From assembly GCA_000969725.1 (NCBI GenBank), contig JXSR01S005703.1: a DNA stretch of 48,358 nucleotides. The stretch is one strand, 5' to 3'. Made by a program: the position numbers and the translations under genes. Each line of letters starts with the position of its first letter. Within the stretch, counting starts at the first letter, position 1. The notes under the pieces were generated by a model that worked only from the letters and a program-made list of their open reading frames with translations, ran no database searches and was not told where the DNA came from. Below are positions 32,452 to 41,980 of the stretch, piece by piece. The DNA comes from Ophiothrix spiculata. Taxonomy: Eukaryota > Echinodermata > Ophiuroidea > Amphilepidida > Ophiotrichidae.

Positions 32452-33278
32452 ATAATGGGAGTCACAGCTCAACGTCAAATCTTGGGGGTTGCCAGACAAA
32501 GCGCACAATCAAACTTTGAGATATTTTATTTGTTAAAAGTGAATCATCACTCTATTTTTTACAACAAAAGTAATGTGAAGTGAATCTTTGTTAAGGATGT
32601 TTTATAGAGACTCCATATAGAAAATGAAACTACTATACTGTATAAATCTTGGAAGCATGCAACAAGCAATCAGACTCTGTTACCACATCCATCGCATATC
32701 GCTTGTATTCTACAACATTCGGAACTAGTGGTTTTATGTTGTGTAAGAGACTAGTAATGATTGATTAGGATTGATCAAGGCCAAATCACTGTGTATTAAT
32801 ATTTTTTTACATAAAACGTTCATGATTTTGGTATTATTTGTTGCTAATTTTGTTGCTATCACATGAAAATTAAGTTTATTTGAATATTCAGCAAAATTGA
32901 GTACATCTTTTTTATTTGGAAAAGATTGACTATTTGACTTCCCCCTATGGTCATATTGGTTTTTGTGTGTTAATCGGCTGCTTGTTGCATACTTGAAGGT
33001 TTATAGAGTATAGTAACTAAATTTGTAAATCCTATTACATTACTCTTAAAACTTTCATAAAGTATCTAGACTTGATAACTCCACTTACCTGTTATTTGAC
33101 AAATCGGTAGGGAAAGCAGACGACCAACATGTAAGAAAAACAAAAAGGAGAAAGAAATGGTTAATGATAAATGAATGAATATCTTGCACTGCACTGCACA
33201 AAAGACAAAATTTGTAAATCTATGCTCAAGGGGTCCAGTCGGACTTAGCCCAGGACTGCTCTGGCTGGAGGTAGCTTA
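32452..33278. other. No recognised feature
   Basis: AT-rich spacer without recognisable gene or repeat. Confidence 0.4.
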
Positions 33279-33603
33279 GGTCTAAAAAAATATATTTTGA
33301 TTGGCGTAACATAGAAAAAAATTAGGGTGGGTAGGTCGGATTTAAAAAAAAATATTTTTGTTTATTTTTAAGTCTATGTTTCACATACAAGAACACAAAA
33401 TATACGACACATATACAAAAACATCTTCACTTTTTCTGTAACATATCTTTTATTTGTCATTTTGAATGTCCTGCAAGCCATATCTCGGGGGCCCCCATGA
33501 ATCGATTCCCATCAAATTTGGGATTTGGAGGTTTTTTACCATGCTCAAAAAATAAAAATATTTAGGGTCGGTTGAGTTACGCCTATCAAACATTTTTTAG
33601 GCC
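33279..33603. mobile_element. Harbinger/Tourist-like MITE, GGCGTAAC module
   Basis: 325 bp. Ends read inward GGTCTAAAAAAATATATTTT then GATTGGCGTAAC, and GGCCTAAAAAATGTTTGATA then GGCGTAAC. TTA flanks both sides (33276-33278, 33604-33606). A CCGACC-type block follows the terminal word, as in the other subfamilies. Confidence 0.75.
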
Positions 33604-33849
33604 TTATTGTAAACCAAACCAGCTCAGCAGGCGATACAGGGACCTGTAAATGTCACTTGTGGTTGCATTTCAAGCTTATGTTCATTGTAACTTGCAAGAG
33701 CTAAAAACAATATTACAGTCATTTCTGCAGTGAAATTGGTGGTAAAAATGGACAGATTCCCTTTTGTCAATTTCCTTGATCCACACTGCAGCAGTGGCAG
33801 GTGAAAGAACCCACAGCTTTCTTGTTTTGGACCAGAGTCAATTAACACT

Positions 33850-34876
33850 AGTGGTGGGCTATAAAATGGTGATGTTTGGGATTAATTAGAGTAAAAGCTT
33901 ATTATAAGATGCAGCTTGTGCTCCTGAATATTTTGACACCTTTTTCAAAGAAATCGGTTAAAATTTGAGGGGGTGCCGGCTAAAAAACGATTTTCGGTTA
34001 ACAGGTTCGGACCCCCACCAATTTCCATCAAATTTCCATATTTAAACTTCTGTGTAACCTGTTACAAAGATTTTGGTGTCAATTCCAATGTTTTTCAGGT
34101 CAAGGAATTCATTTTTTAAGGTTTTGGAAGAATCAGAATATTTGTATTCCCAAAAATGACCGTTTTAGGCCAAACTAGGCCCTGAGGGCGCTTTGCCTAA
34201 AAAGAGCGCATTATTGTATTGATCGCTCTTAAATTGATCACGATCTTGAACATTACAAGCAGAAACACATGCTTAAGAAATTTTACAGCTTTTAACCCAA
34301 CGGTTTGGTTATGGCAGCCGATTGTAAAGAGCAAGATGCCGCTCAATTGAAATGCATTGGGGTCAACGAACTTTTGCCCCTGTATATTTCAATGGAGACT
34401 TATTGAGGTATGTACAAATTGATTTTACAGACAAACGAAGCGGATTTATCAACCCAGATTTTCAGAATATGTTTTGGCAAGGGTTATGTTTAATCCTACA
34501 TTTAAAAAACAACAAAAATATAAACAGGTGTGCACACATAGATGAAAGCACCCTCATGGCCTACTTTGGCCTAAAATGCTTATTTTCAGGAAAAGGAACA
34601 GTCTAATTGTTTCAAAACCTCCAAAAATGAATACAAAACACTTAAGAATAGACACTATTATTGTTTCAATAGGTGACACAGAACTTGAGATATGGAATTT
34701 TGATGAAAATTGGTGGGAGGTCATGACCCCTCACTTAAACACCGTTTTTTGGCTGGCACCCCCTCAAATTTTGACCGATTTCTTTGAAAATGGTGTCAAA
34801 TTGTTCAGGAGCACAAGCTTTTACTCTCATTAATCTGAAACATCACCATTTTTTTCACCCTGTATAGCCCACCACT
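33850..34876. mobile_element. Long-inverted-repeat element with 9-bp target duplication (MULE- or foldback-like)
   Basis: 1,027 bp bounded by AGTGGTGGGC and its inverse GCCCACCACT. ATTAACACT is present directly outside both ends (33841-33849 and 34877-34885), a clean 9-bp duplication. The arms are long: about 360 bp on the left (to about 34210) pair with about 330 bp on the right (from about 34545), with small indels, e.g. TTTGAGGGGGTGCC and CACCCCCTCAAA. The central ~330 bp is unique and non-coding. Nine-base duplications with long terminal repeats fit Mutator-like elements, or foldback elements; no transposase is present to decide. The overlapping ORFs lie in the arm and centre and are not genes. 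Confidence 0.85.
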
Positions 34877-34885
34877 ATTAACACT

Positions 34886-35516
34886 CAAAGCTGAAATTTC
34901 CAAAACTTTCACAGATTTATGGTAAAGTTTATCAAGATCTTTAGATTTCTAATAAATGCCACCAACCCAATAAGAGAGTTCCAGCTATAACCCCTCACTG
35001 CATACCCTGGAATCCCACAAGAAAATGTCACACATAATAACAGTATGATTTGTATTTATATATTAACCATTAGGAGGCGAATGAACGGAAGTTCCCGACA
35101 TAATATTTCACCTGACAGATTAGTTTTGAATTAAAACAATCTGATTGTTTCTATTCCAAGTACAAGCTATGACAACGCAACTAACGGATAGATAGAATCT
35201 ATCGACATGCCAACAAGAAATTCAATTTATATACAATATAAACAATGTGTCTCATTCCATTTTAGTTTGGAATAAAATGCATAACAAATATTCTATATGT
35301 ATCTCTATATGATATATCCTGATTGAGGTACCTTACTTGTAAGAAATTTTGTGAACATATGCTCAAGCTTTTCTTTAGCAGAGGTTGCTCAATATATTGT
35401 TGAACAGTGGGAAATCTTTATGATCTGAAATGCCTTTTGAAACTTATATGTGATGGCTCACCCCGAAAGGGGGGACTTTGCAGACGATATCAATTTTGAT
35501 TTTATCATTTCATATG
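34886..35516. other. No recognised feature
   Basis: AT-rich spacer; nothing recognised. Confidence 0.4.
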
Positions 35517-35521
35517 TTACA

Positions 35522-35747
35522 GCATTTTCTTAGAATTATGGGAATTGATCAAGGCGATCAAATTTTACAACAGAAAATCTGCTGGAAATTCTTATTATTT
35601 TCTTTATCATTTGCTGCCTATTTTCATCAGTTTCTCGAAAAGTGTCGCAAAGTCCTCCTTTTCGGGATGAGTCATCACATATTATATATCTCTTTCTCAG
35701 TTTATCAATATTTCTTAGCTCTGAGAACTTCTTCAATACCAACATAA
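35522..35747. CDS. Exon-like block, strand undecided
   Basis: A good plus-strand acceptor (TTTATCATTTCATATGTTACAG) opens into a frame reading HFLRIMGIDQGDQILQQKIC. A second plus frame is open for about 48 codons. The minus strand is open too (35745-35536) with a more hydrophilic peptide that includes DTFRETDENRQQMIKKII. Three open frames over about 200 bases in AT-rich DNA hint at former or present coding sequence, but I cannot choose the strand. Confidence 0.25.
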
Positions 35748-35796
35748 TAAATGACCATCAGTGGCAGTAACAGCACATCAAATCATCATCAACTAA

Positions 35797-35976
35797 GGCC
35801 AAAAAAAAGAACTCTGTCTCAGCTTACTTAGGCCCAAAACCCTAAGCGTGTTTTTTTTTATGTCAAAAAGGCTATTCGGACGCGAAAATCTTTTTTTTTT
35901 AAATTACGTTAAATAATGCGGTAAAATTAAACCATATGCGCGCGGGAAGCTGAGACAGAGTTCTTTTTTTCTTTGG
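35797..35976. mobile_element. Harbinger/Tourist-like MITE, CTGTCTCAGC module
   Basis: About 180 bp. GGCCAAAAAAAAGAACTCTG TCTCAGCTT at the left; AAGCTGAGACAGAGTTCTTT at the right. The left flank is TAA (35794-35796); the right terminus is altered to TTTGGG. It is the shortest member of the GGCC group here and has yet another subterminal word. Confidence 0.65.
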
Positions 35977-36226
35977 GTGTTAGAAAATCCCGGGAATTAC
36001 ATTTCCGGTGAAGAAAACAAACTTACTCAAATCCCAACAATGACTTGCGTTAAGCATACGATGCAAAATTACTTAATACTCACATATGTGAGATGTTTGA
36101 AAAAAAGTTTGAAAAGCATCCCATTTGTGGGCCCATGTATTTGGTTATAAATAAGATGAGTGTTTTTTCACATGTTTTCAGAACTAAAGACTGTGAGATG
36201 TCAGTGAGATGTTGTGTTTTTCATAA

Positions 36227-37255
36227 GGCGTAAAAAAAAAATTGTTGTGTTGCCCTCACCCGCCCGGTCGTAAATTTCAAAATTCTACGACCGGCATTTT
36301 TATTTTTATTTTGTACACGCTTGTTGTAATTTTTTTGATATTTACGTGTTTTTCGCCTTGAAAATGCAGTAAATACTTCTGCGACTCGACGGACATGTTT
36401 TTGTTTTGGAAGACTCTTCGCATTATCATGCTTTGAGGTGTCCAAGTGTGGGAAAATATTGGATCCAAAACATGATAATGATAAAATTGGATGATTTACG
36501 CCCGATATTTATTGGTCTCGCTATGAGTTTTAAAATATTGGGCTCGACTGTGTCTCGCCCAATATTTTTGCAACTCATAGCTCGACCAATAAATATGGGC
36601 TCAATCGATCCGATTTTATACCAGTATCGATACCAGTATCGGACTGTGAAACTTGAAATCCTTGATCGCGAAACTACTAGGATGCGTAAAAGTCTAGCAC
36701 TCTGTCAGCGACCAGAAGTCATCACATTCTTTTTTGTATGTATATTCAAAGAAGAAAAAAAATCAAAAATCTTGAATTGGAATGAAATAAATAAAACCGG
36801 AAGGTGTACTGCCTTTTTAGTTATGAGTTTCAATAAATATTAAGAAACAACAATTTTATTTTATTTTCTGAATCATTTATTTGTCAATTTTTCATGAATA
36901 TATTTTGCAAAAAACACTTTCTCGCCACTATGCTAGCCTGTAAGTGGTGTGCGCCTGTGTTGTCAATTTCGTTTGGTGGTCGTACGAAATGGATTACGCC
37001 GTGTGTATTACGGCCAATTTTGGCCCTTAAACACTATTTAGTAGTTAGCGTTCAGTTTCATTAACCATTTCATTTCGTGAGGTATTTACAATAAGAATGG
37101 CAACAGCCAGTAAATCGAAAGATTTTCCAGATGGCAATTTTATCTCAGGATCTGGAGGTCATAATACATTAATACTAAAAAAAAAAAAATCCGACCGTCT
37201 GGTCCTTCCGTTTTTTGGCCTGTGAGGGCAACACAACAAATTTTTTTTTTTTGCC
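36227..37255. mobile_element. 1.03-kb GGCC-type element with internal hairpin
   Basis: Left end GGCGTAAAAAAAAAATTGTT GTGTTGCCCTCAC; right end read inward GGCAAAAAAAAAAATTTGTT GTGTTGCCCTCAC. TAA is on both sides (36224-36226, 37256-37258). It is three times the length of the other members. It contains a long hairpin (36481-36619) and a 145-codon ORF (36406-36843) that runs through that hairpin and has no recognisable domain. It could be a deletion derivative of an autonomous element or a MITE with another repeat inside. Confidence 0.7.
36481..36619. repeat. Internal hairpin, arms about 63 bp
   Basis: Left arm 36481-36543 (ATAAAATTGGATGATT … ATATTTATTGGTCTCGCTAT GAG) pairs with 36557-36619 (CTCATAGCTCGACCAATAAA T … ATCGATCCGATTTTAT). 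The loop is about 13 bases. Part of the larger element. Confidence 0.85.
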
Positions 37256-37258
37256 TAA

Positions 37259-37802
37259 TTTGTTTTATGGAAAACATTAACAGAACCAAACGGGATTCCT
37301 GTTCCTGAATCCTGCCCAAAACATTTTCAGCAATCCCGAGCACCGAAATTCACAACCTTATCATCAACACAAAATGTCGTCTCAAAACTTAAAACTTTCC
37401 ACTTAAACAAATTTCTGAAATTTCTTTATTACTTAACATTTCAAAATCTGCCACAGCACCTCAATCAAACTATTTCTTACATTAAGCTTTAAAAAGCATC
37501 GCTTTAAGGCATCCTTTAGCAAATCAGAAATATCAAATATATCAAAGCAAGCATTGAAACTGTTCCTAGGGACGGTCCCAGGTCTTTAGTTAGACAAACA
37601 CTCTCCTCGCTGCAGTCAAAACCGTGGATTTCCCTCGACTGACATGGAGATGCGGATACTTGTGGCGTGTGTTACCCAAAGATAAAGATTTCAGATTTGA
37701 TAGAACACAGAACGGACCTCACTTTGCATCGTCATGTAAAAGATAATGCACCTTGTAATACAACATTGGAGTTGTCCTCAGGGGCGTCAGAACCGTGCAG
37801 GT
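37259..37802. other. No recognised feature
   Basis: Spacer between a GGCC element and a hAT-like MITE; nothing recognised. Confidence 0.4.
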
Positions 37803-37993
37803 CAGGGGTTCTCAACTAGTTCTTACATTGCGTCACATAAATGAGAAAATTATGGGCTAAAGCGCCAGATGCACCAGTTTTTCAGTGTATTTCTAACTAG
37901 TGTATTTTCTTTGTTTTTGAGAGAACAAAAGCGCTTATCTGTAACAGTCAAAGCGCCAGATTTGGCACGTGTGCCGCTAGTTGAGAATCCCTG
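37803..37993. mobile_element. hAT-like MITE, copy 2
   Basis: CAGGGGTTCTCAACTAGTTC at the left; CTAGTTGAGAATCCCTG at the right. Possible 8-bp duplication GTGCAGGT / GTGTAAGA is poor (5 of 8). Interior AAAGCGCCAGAT occurs twice in the same orientation. Related to 882-1046 in the opposite orientation. Confidence 0.75.
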
Positions 37994-38126
37994 GTGTAAG
38001 ACATGTGGGCTTTGGCTGCACCACTTTTCAGCCAGAAAAAAATTGAAATTAAAATAATTTAATTTAATTTGATGCGTTTTATCATAGCCCTAGCATTAAC
38101 AACCGCAACATTTATTACTGTACTAA

Positions 38127-38268
38127 TTCATTATAGGCTAAACAATAATTTATTGGACAATTTAAACAAAAACCCATGGTAAGGGTTGCATTTACAAACA
38201 ATGGGATCCTGCGCTCTGAATTTCTGTTTAAACTGTCCAATAAATTATTTTTTTGCCTATAGTAGTAA
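38127..38268. mobile_element. Inverted-repeat element, arms about 47 bp
   Basis: Left arm includes TATAGGCTAAACAATAATTT and ATTGGACAATTTAAAC; the right arm carries GTTTAAACTGTCCAATAAAT TATTTTTTTGCCTATA in inverse. The centre also has CCCATGG…ATGGG. Class unknown. Confidence 0.75.
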
Positions 38269-38314
38269 CTATTGCGTTCTGTGGCTTTGTTGTTGCTGTA
38301 TTTTGATAATTAAG

Positions 38315-38392
38315 CGGCTACAAGATGCACCACTTGTACCAGGGGCAGTACCACTTATTCTGCATGCAGTGATGCATTTTCTTTTTGAATAA
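38315..38392 (+). CDS. Candidate exon (plus-strand cluster, block 1)
   Basis: A U-rich stretch ending GATAATTAAG precedes a 75-base frame ending in TAA (38390-38392). The peptide includes RLQDAPLVPGAVPLILHAVM. It would be phase 0 at the left. Because it ends in a stop, it cannot join the blocks to the right unless an internal donor such as GCA|GTGATG is used. Unrecognised. Confidence 0.3.
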   Translation, partial: RLQDAPLVPGAVPLILHAVMHFLFE

Positions 38393-38446
38393 TTCAACTC
38401 ACATCAAGACGCAATATTATAATTTAATATCTTGATGTGCGTTGAA
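38393..38446. repeat. Palindromic stem, 17-bp arms
   Basis: TTCAACTCACATCAAGA (38393-38409) and TCTTGATGTGCGTTGAA (38430-38446) pair at 16 of 17 bases. It ends 10 bases before the ATG at 38457. Confidence 0.85.
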
Positions 38447-38456
38447 CTATCAATTC

Positions 38457-38531
38457 ATGTTGTACCAACAAGATTTTGGCTTTACATCAATTTCAAACAC
38501 TGCAAAGTTGTTGATGTTTAAGAAAGTTCAG
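38457..38531 (+). CDS. Candidate coding exon (plus-strand cluster, block 2)
   Basis: ATG at 38457 opens 25 codons ending CAG|GTAGGT, a good donor, in phase 0. Upstream in frame is a TGA with no AG between, so this would be a first exon or have an acceptor just inside (CAACAAG|AT). The peptide contains DFGFTSISNTAKLLMFKKVQ. Start context is weak (T at -3). Not recognised. Confidence 0.35.
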
Positions 38532-38799
38532 GTAGGTATTCCGATTTTACTTTTTCATATTTGAATCATCACCTACATAAAGCAATTGTAAAGTTTCATT
38601 TGTATACCTTGAGCCAAATTAATGCTACAGGCAAAAATGTATCTGAAAGTTGTCCATAGAAACCTATAGGATTTATTTTTGTTAACAAAATATTCTAGTA
38701 ATTCATCACCACACCACTTCAACCAAACATAATAAGGGCCTAAAAAAATATAGGGGTTATGAGAAAAAAATTTGCTTACATGTTGTATCAAATGTCTAA

Positions 38800-39141
38800 G
38801 GCCTAAAAAAAAAAAGTTGTTGACTTGCCCTTTAATAGTGAAAATAATGGTCGGATCTTTTTTTTTTTTTTTTTCAAAAATGGGCCAAGAAAAACTGTTT
38901 AAAATAAGCTATATTCATGTTGTTTGCTTTATTTATTGAAGATTAATGTTTGTTTCATGCAAATATTAAACATTTTGTAAATATTGTTGTAAACTTAACC
39001 CAAATATGCTATTTTCACCAAATTCACCGTTGAGATCGACAAAAGTTCACCAAAAATAAAAAAATAAATTAATAAGCAACCCTAAATTTTGCAAATTTTG
39101 GGTCGGTCACAAAGGGCAAGTCAACAACTTTTTTTTAGGCC
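38800..39141. mobile_element. Harbinger/Tourist-like MITE, TTGACTTGCCC module
   Basis: 342 bp. Both ends read inward GGCCTAAAAAAAA…GTTGTTGACTTGCCCTTT or close to it. TAA on both sides (38797-38799, 39142-39144). The next block again is a GACCGACCC-like word (TTTTGGGTCGGTC inside the right end). It would lie in the intron between blocks 2 and 3 of the candidate gene. Confidence 0.85.
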
Positions 39142-39583
39142 TAATTTGAATTTGTGAGTGAAAGTGATCGGAATACACACCTTTAATTGGTTAAGAGTAA
39201 AAGTACTAATTAAGAATGCCAGTTTCTAGAAACACATCATCAACAAAACATTTAAACTGATTAAAATGCATAATAATACATTGGTGGTGTGTCTTTGCCA
39301 GCACACCTCGGAATGTTGTAAACAGGTATAAGATGAACCGGTGACAACGCTGATGAGATACGTACTGCAGAGTCTGCTAAGCAAAGCATCTAAAATTACC
39401 AAAACAGACACCATGATTAACAGCAACAACATAATGATTACGACACTGTCCACAGATTTAGAATTCAACATAACGGACCTAAATAGGAATTTCTTTTACA
39501 TGTATATTTAAGTTCAGCCATGTTATAGGTTTATTGCAGAATTTAAAATAAATGGAAGGTTTTTTTTGTTTTTTTTGCAACAG

Positions 39584-39625
39584 GTTTCAGCCTTCTTGGA
39601 AAATGCACAACACATTGCTATTTTG
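39584..39625 (+). CDS. Candidate small exon (plus-strand cluster, block 3)
   Basis: A strong acceptor (poly-T, GCAACAG) is followed by 42 bases reading VSAFLENAQHIAIL and TTTTG|GTATAA. Both junctions are phase 0, matching blocks 2 and 4. An alternative acceptor 7 bases in (TTTCAG) exists. Small size keeps confidence low. Confidence 0.35.
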
Positions 39626-40055
39626 GTATAAATTATTCAAACAAGGCTCGTTCCCAAATTTGAAGTGCACACTTGCCGATGTTGTCATACACAGATCTAT
39701 TTATACACGAAAATGTAGACTGATCATACATCCAGTGAATTTAGTTTCCCATTGGTAATCACAAGACTACAAACTTGTTGGGACACCTTCTGAAATAGGT
39801 TCATTAGGATTGTTGATATTCATATATACAAACTTATTTCTAATTTCCCCATGTCCAAATACTGTTCAATCAAGCCAGGTTTTAAACCAGGTGGCTATAA
39901 ACTAGGCCACTCAGGCCACCTGCCAATATGATGGTTCATACAAGATGCACATATGCATTTAAAAACACCATGATATTTCCTGCATTTATTAATTGTTTCC
40001 TGGTCATAGAGGGGTGTCGTCTGAAAGCGAGTTAAGTGACTCCCACCTTCAGTTC

Positions 40056-40400
40056 TTAAAGGGGCAATTCATGATCCACTTTTCACCCTCAAGGTCACCT
40101 CAATCAAATTTGAGTTTTTTAGCTTATAAGAATCCTCAAGTGGTATATGTTACGATCCCCAAATATCTGCTTGCATTTTTGAGAAAAGTGAGAAAATGTG
40201 TCATTTTCTAATTATTGTCGGGGCCCCGACAGTAATTACAACACAGTAGTCTATGGGGATTTTCAAAATGCTGAAAAAGCTTGTAACTTGGAAACTAACC
40301 GTCAGAATCAAGCGAAATTTTCAGTACATATTTATGTTGTACTCTTCTTTTTATTTAGCTAGAAAAGAGGCCACATCAAAATCATGAATTGCACCTTTAA
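40056..40400. mobile_element. TTAAAGG-ended MITE with central GC palindrome, copy 2
   Basis: Ends TTAAAGGGGCAATTCATGA and TCATGAATTGCACCTTTAA. Inner palindrome GTCGGGGCCCCGAC is perfect here. Very close to 24354-24709; the main differences are a small deletion and scattered substitutions. It lies in the putative intron before block 4. Confidence 0.85.
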
Positions 40401-40677
40401 GATAGCTTCAATTAGTAAATTAAGATTTTCTAAAAGCTTTAAAAATTGGCAAATCCTTGATTTAGAGTAAACACAGTCAAATTCTAGCATGCCATGGTTC
40501 TGGACTAGAACTAACTTAAAAATAAAGGCTTGTAAATGATGATGGCTACATATGAAGTTTATGTTTCACTTAGCCAATTAAAATTAAAGATTCTTAAAAT
40601 GGGACAAGACATGGCATCAATAGACTCTGCATTTAAAATAGCAATAAGTACTGTTGATGTACACACTCTTCTTGCAG

Positions 40678-40785
40678 CTCTGGGGGGATGGTCCACCAGG
40701 TCTCCGCATAGATTATTATCAAACTTCTGCTGGTAATCTTCCAATAATTGCACCCTTCTATTTTGAGACCTTAATTGTGGACTAA
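40678..40785 (+). CDS. Candidate terminal exon (plus-strand cluster, block 4)
   Basis: A strong acceptor (ACACTCTTCTTGCAG|CTC) opens 35 codons to TAA at 40783. The peptide begins LWGDGPPGLRIDYYQTSAGN and ends PFYFETLIVD; Gly/Pro and aromatic content is unlike random AT-rich DNA. Phase 0 at the junction fits block 3. A donor-like G|GTAATC lies inside at 40733, so it might instead be internal. The minus strand is also open here, which is a caution. Family not recognised. Confidence 0.45.
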   Translation, partial: LWGDGPPGLRIDYYQTSAGNLPIIAPFYFETLIVD

Positions 40786-41496
40786 ATTTTATCTAGTGGT
40801 CTACTTTCTGAAAATTAAGGTTTCAGCTACATATGATCACTATCAACAGAGATTCCAGTTTGAAATTTTAGTTGAATTGACATTAAGACATATCTTCACT
40901 TTAAATATTTACCAAACAAAATATGAGTCAGGTCTTAAATGTCATATAGATTATTAGAAAAATATGAAGAACATTTTAGTACTGTACCAAAATCTCAAAA
41001 ATTGGAAAAAAATTCAAACAATCAGACAACGCTCGTTAATTAAGATCCAACATCCATGGACTGCTTTCATGGAATGCCACTTCAAATGTTCATTGTGTCA
41101 CATTTTGATGAAGGAACTTAAAATAAATCTCAACTTGTAATGTTTGTGCGTGATAAAAACAAAGGTTGAATGACCTTATATGATGTAAACATTCCCCTTA
41201 CAGTTCAAAAACATTTGTTAATTTATAAGATGCAATATGTCAGACATCACCTATCATCACAGTAAAGTGTAAAGAACTTGAAAACAAAGCATTATGCTAA
41301 TAAGAGTTCACTGAACGTTAAGATAGGAAAGCAACATACAACATGAAAAGGGGGAAAGTTAGGTGGGAATAATGGAATACATGGGCTAAAACTGAGAAAC
41401 AAAAGAAAATTGGATCAGACCTGGGTAAAAAAATATCTCCTAGACACAAAAATTCTTTGAAACTACATGGGCAACAAACTCATCAACATAGTGAGT
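40786..41496. other. No recognised feature
   Basis: Possible 3' flank of block 4. AAATAAAT at about 41121 could act as a poly(A) signal but is 340 bases away. Otherwise nothing. Confidence 0.35.
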
Positions 41497-41920
41497 GGTG
41501 CGCTGGCAAAATGAGCGGAAAATCACGCTTTTCAAAATTTGAGTTTATGACATATTTTAATTCTCTATAATCTCAGTTTTTGAATGATATATAATATGTC
41601 ATACTTTCTTTTCTTTCTACAATCATCATTTAGAGATCAAAATACAAGGCAGTCCACTCAAAATCTGGCAGTAAAAAATTGTCGCAATTCAATATTAAAG
41701 TTACTGATTATATATAGTAGGAAAATGCAATCAATTACCCGTGAATAATTGCACTTCCCGGCATAATTGACCTTCAAAACGCAAGTTATAGTTTGACACT
41801 TATGCATTAATGCGATTTATGTTAAAAAACGAAATTTGATCTTTTCACCATATTTTTACTTTAGCAGCCATTTATTCACAATCTTCAATCACTACTTTCC
41901 CCTCATTTTGCCAGAGCACC
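41497..41920. mobile_element. GGTGCKCTGGCAAAATGAG-ended inverted-repeat element
   Basis: 424 bp. Left GGTGCGCTGGCAAAATGAGC and right (read inward) GGTGCTCTGGCAAAATGAGG, each followed by GGAAA. Ends of about 25 bp. No clear duplication of the target. No coding capacity. Superfamily unknown. Confidence 0.75.
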
Positions 41921-41980
41921 ATTTAAATGTTCTAGGGTATTATGTTTCAGTTTCTAACAGAAATGGATTTTTAACTACAA

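Noticed and set aside
34352-34833. Two overlapping 84-85 codon ORFs
   Set aside because: They lie in the centre and right arm of the long-inverted-repeat element and show no transposase motifs.
36406-36843. 145-codon plus-strand ORF
   Set aside because: It runs through both arms of a hairpin inside a non-autonomous element, has no recognisable domain and overlaps open minus frames; most likely chance.
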